NCBI GenBank assembly: GCA_937942405.1 | Contig: CALDEN010000251.1 | Span: 1-7,115 of the forward strand | DNA length: 7,115 bases | Reading direction: 5' to 3' | Origin: an uncultured Saprospiraceae bacterium | GTDB lineage: Bacteria > Bacteroidota > Bacteroidia > Chitinophagales > Saprospiraceae | Shown here: piece by piece, positions 6,684-7,115 of the stretch | Layout of the letters: every line of letters begins with the position of its first letter | Numbering within the stretch: the stretch's first letter is position 1 | The notes under the pieces: generated by a model | Databases searched by the model: none | Seen by the model: only the letters and a program-made list of their open reading frames with translations | What the model was told of the DNA's origin: nothing | Made by a program: the position numbers and the translations under genes

Positions 6684-7115
6684 ATGAACCGAAACTACAC
6701 GCTAGTAGCACTTCTAATGTGCCTGCTATGTAATCAGTTATGTGCCCAGCAGCTATGTGGTGCTGATGATTACCTAGCAGACCGGCTTCAGAATGACCTT
6801 AAGTTTAAAGCATTATTTGATTCATACGATAAAGATAAAGTACTCGATATCCAGCGTTCCGCTCTAGTTTGTAATACATCCAATAGCATCATAATTCCAG
6901 TAGCTATTCATTATAATACACCGATAGACTGTTCTGACCAAAACTGTTTATTAGACGCTGCCGAGGAACAGATTGCTGTTTTGAACGAATGTTTTTCTGC
7001 ATCTAATCAAGATCTAAGTTATTACACAACGACCCTTAATGGTATATGTGCTACAGCATATCCATCTACTCGAGCACCGACTGCAGGAGATGGCTCTTGC
7101 ATACAGTTCTGCCTA
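6684..7115 (+). CDS. Secreted cysteine-rich protein, probable M43 (pappalysin-type) metalloprotease N-terminus, 3' end outside window
   Basis: Open for all 144 codons to the window edge. Residues 1-22 form a Sec signal peptide: MNRN, a hydrophobic core, then LCAQ with likely cleavage after A21 or Q22. The mature part begins QLCGADDYL; a Cys-Gly start followed by a helical stretch of short polar residues is common in Bacteroidota M43 proteases. IIIPVAIHYN (69-78), then DAAEEQIAVLNECF (91-104) and GDGSCIQFCL (135-144), match the conserved order 'IPVVFHV - QI..QIDVLN.DF - I.FCLA' that precedes the zinc site in that family. Eight cysteines occur after the signal peptide (25, 63, 83, 88, 103, 122, 139, 143), implying disulfides and an exported protein. 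The HExxH zinc motif would lie beyond the edge and is not seen, so catalytic competence is unknown. Such proteins often end in a type IX secretion sorting domain, which also cannot be checked here. The ATG at 6684 is chosen because it places the signal peptide correctly. Confidence 0.65.
   Translation, partial: MNRNYTLVALLMCLLCNQLCAQQLCGADDYLADRLQNDLKFKALFDSYDKDKVLDIQRSALVCNTSNSIIIPVAIHYNTPIDCSDQNCLLDAAEEQIAVLNECFSASNQDLSYYTTTLNGICATAYPSTRAPTAGDGSCIQFCL

Noticed and set aside
1..7115. A dedicated novel multi-gene system (defence, secretion, biosynthetic cluster or CRISPR)
   Set aside because: Every large gene belongs to a familiar family, mostly housekeeping, with alternating orientations and separate terminators; no repeats or cassette-like operon were seen.

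Overview
The window looks like chromosomal DNA of a Bacteroidota bacterium. Three things point there: exact copies of the Bacteroidota -7 promoter element TAnnTTTG lie upstream of three genes; starts are preceded by A-rich leaders with no clear Shine-Dalgarno; and the genes resemble members of that phylum, including a large eukaryote-type Xaa-Pro aminopeptidase, a sigma-54 and an M43-like secreted protease start. The base composition is AT-leaning. A Saprospiria-like member is possible, but this is only an impression from protein resemblance. I see no mobile element, CRISPR array, tRNA or rRNA.

Layout. A yafV-type omega-amidase (minus strand, 3' end beyond the window edge) diverges from a PfkB-family sugar kinase (591-1505, plus). 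The kinase converges on a minus-strand pair: a 590-residue Xaa-Pro aminopeptidase (1786-3558) followed 71 bases later by a tiny 41-residue membrane protein (1589-1714). A palindromic, two-way terminator (1531-1568) separates the kinase from this pair. The aminopeptidase diverges from rpoN (3753-5240, plus, sigma-54) across 194 bases. That gap holds a well-formed promoter for rpoN, whose -33 element sits between two copies of an 11-base palindrome. rpoN converges on a class III aminotransferase (5237-6442, minus): their stop codons overlap by four bases, and the rpoN terminator lies inside the aminotransferase coding sequence. The aminotransferase diverges from a secreted, cysteine-rich protein (6684 to the edge) that looks like the front of an M43 (pappalysin-type) metalloprotease.

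How the genes relate. Most are housekeeping functions: nitrogen and amino-acid turnover (omega-amidase, aminotransferase, proline-specific peptidase), phosphorylation of an unknown sugar-like substrate, and a sigma factor. I see no sign of one dedicated multi-gene system. The points most worth a second look are the paired palindromes over the rpoN promoter, the embedded rpoN terminator, the small membrane protein, and the promoter lying almost on top of the aminotransferase start codon.
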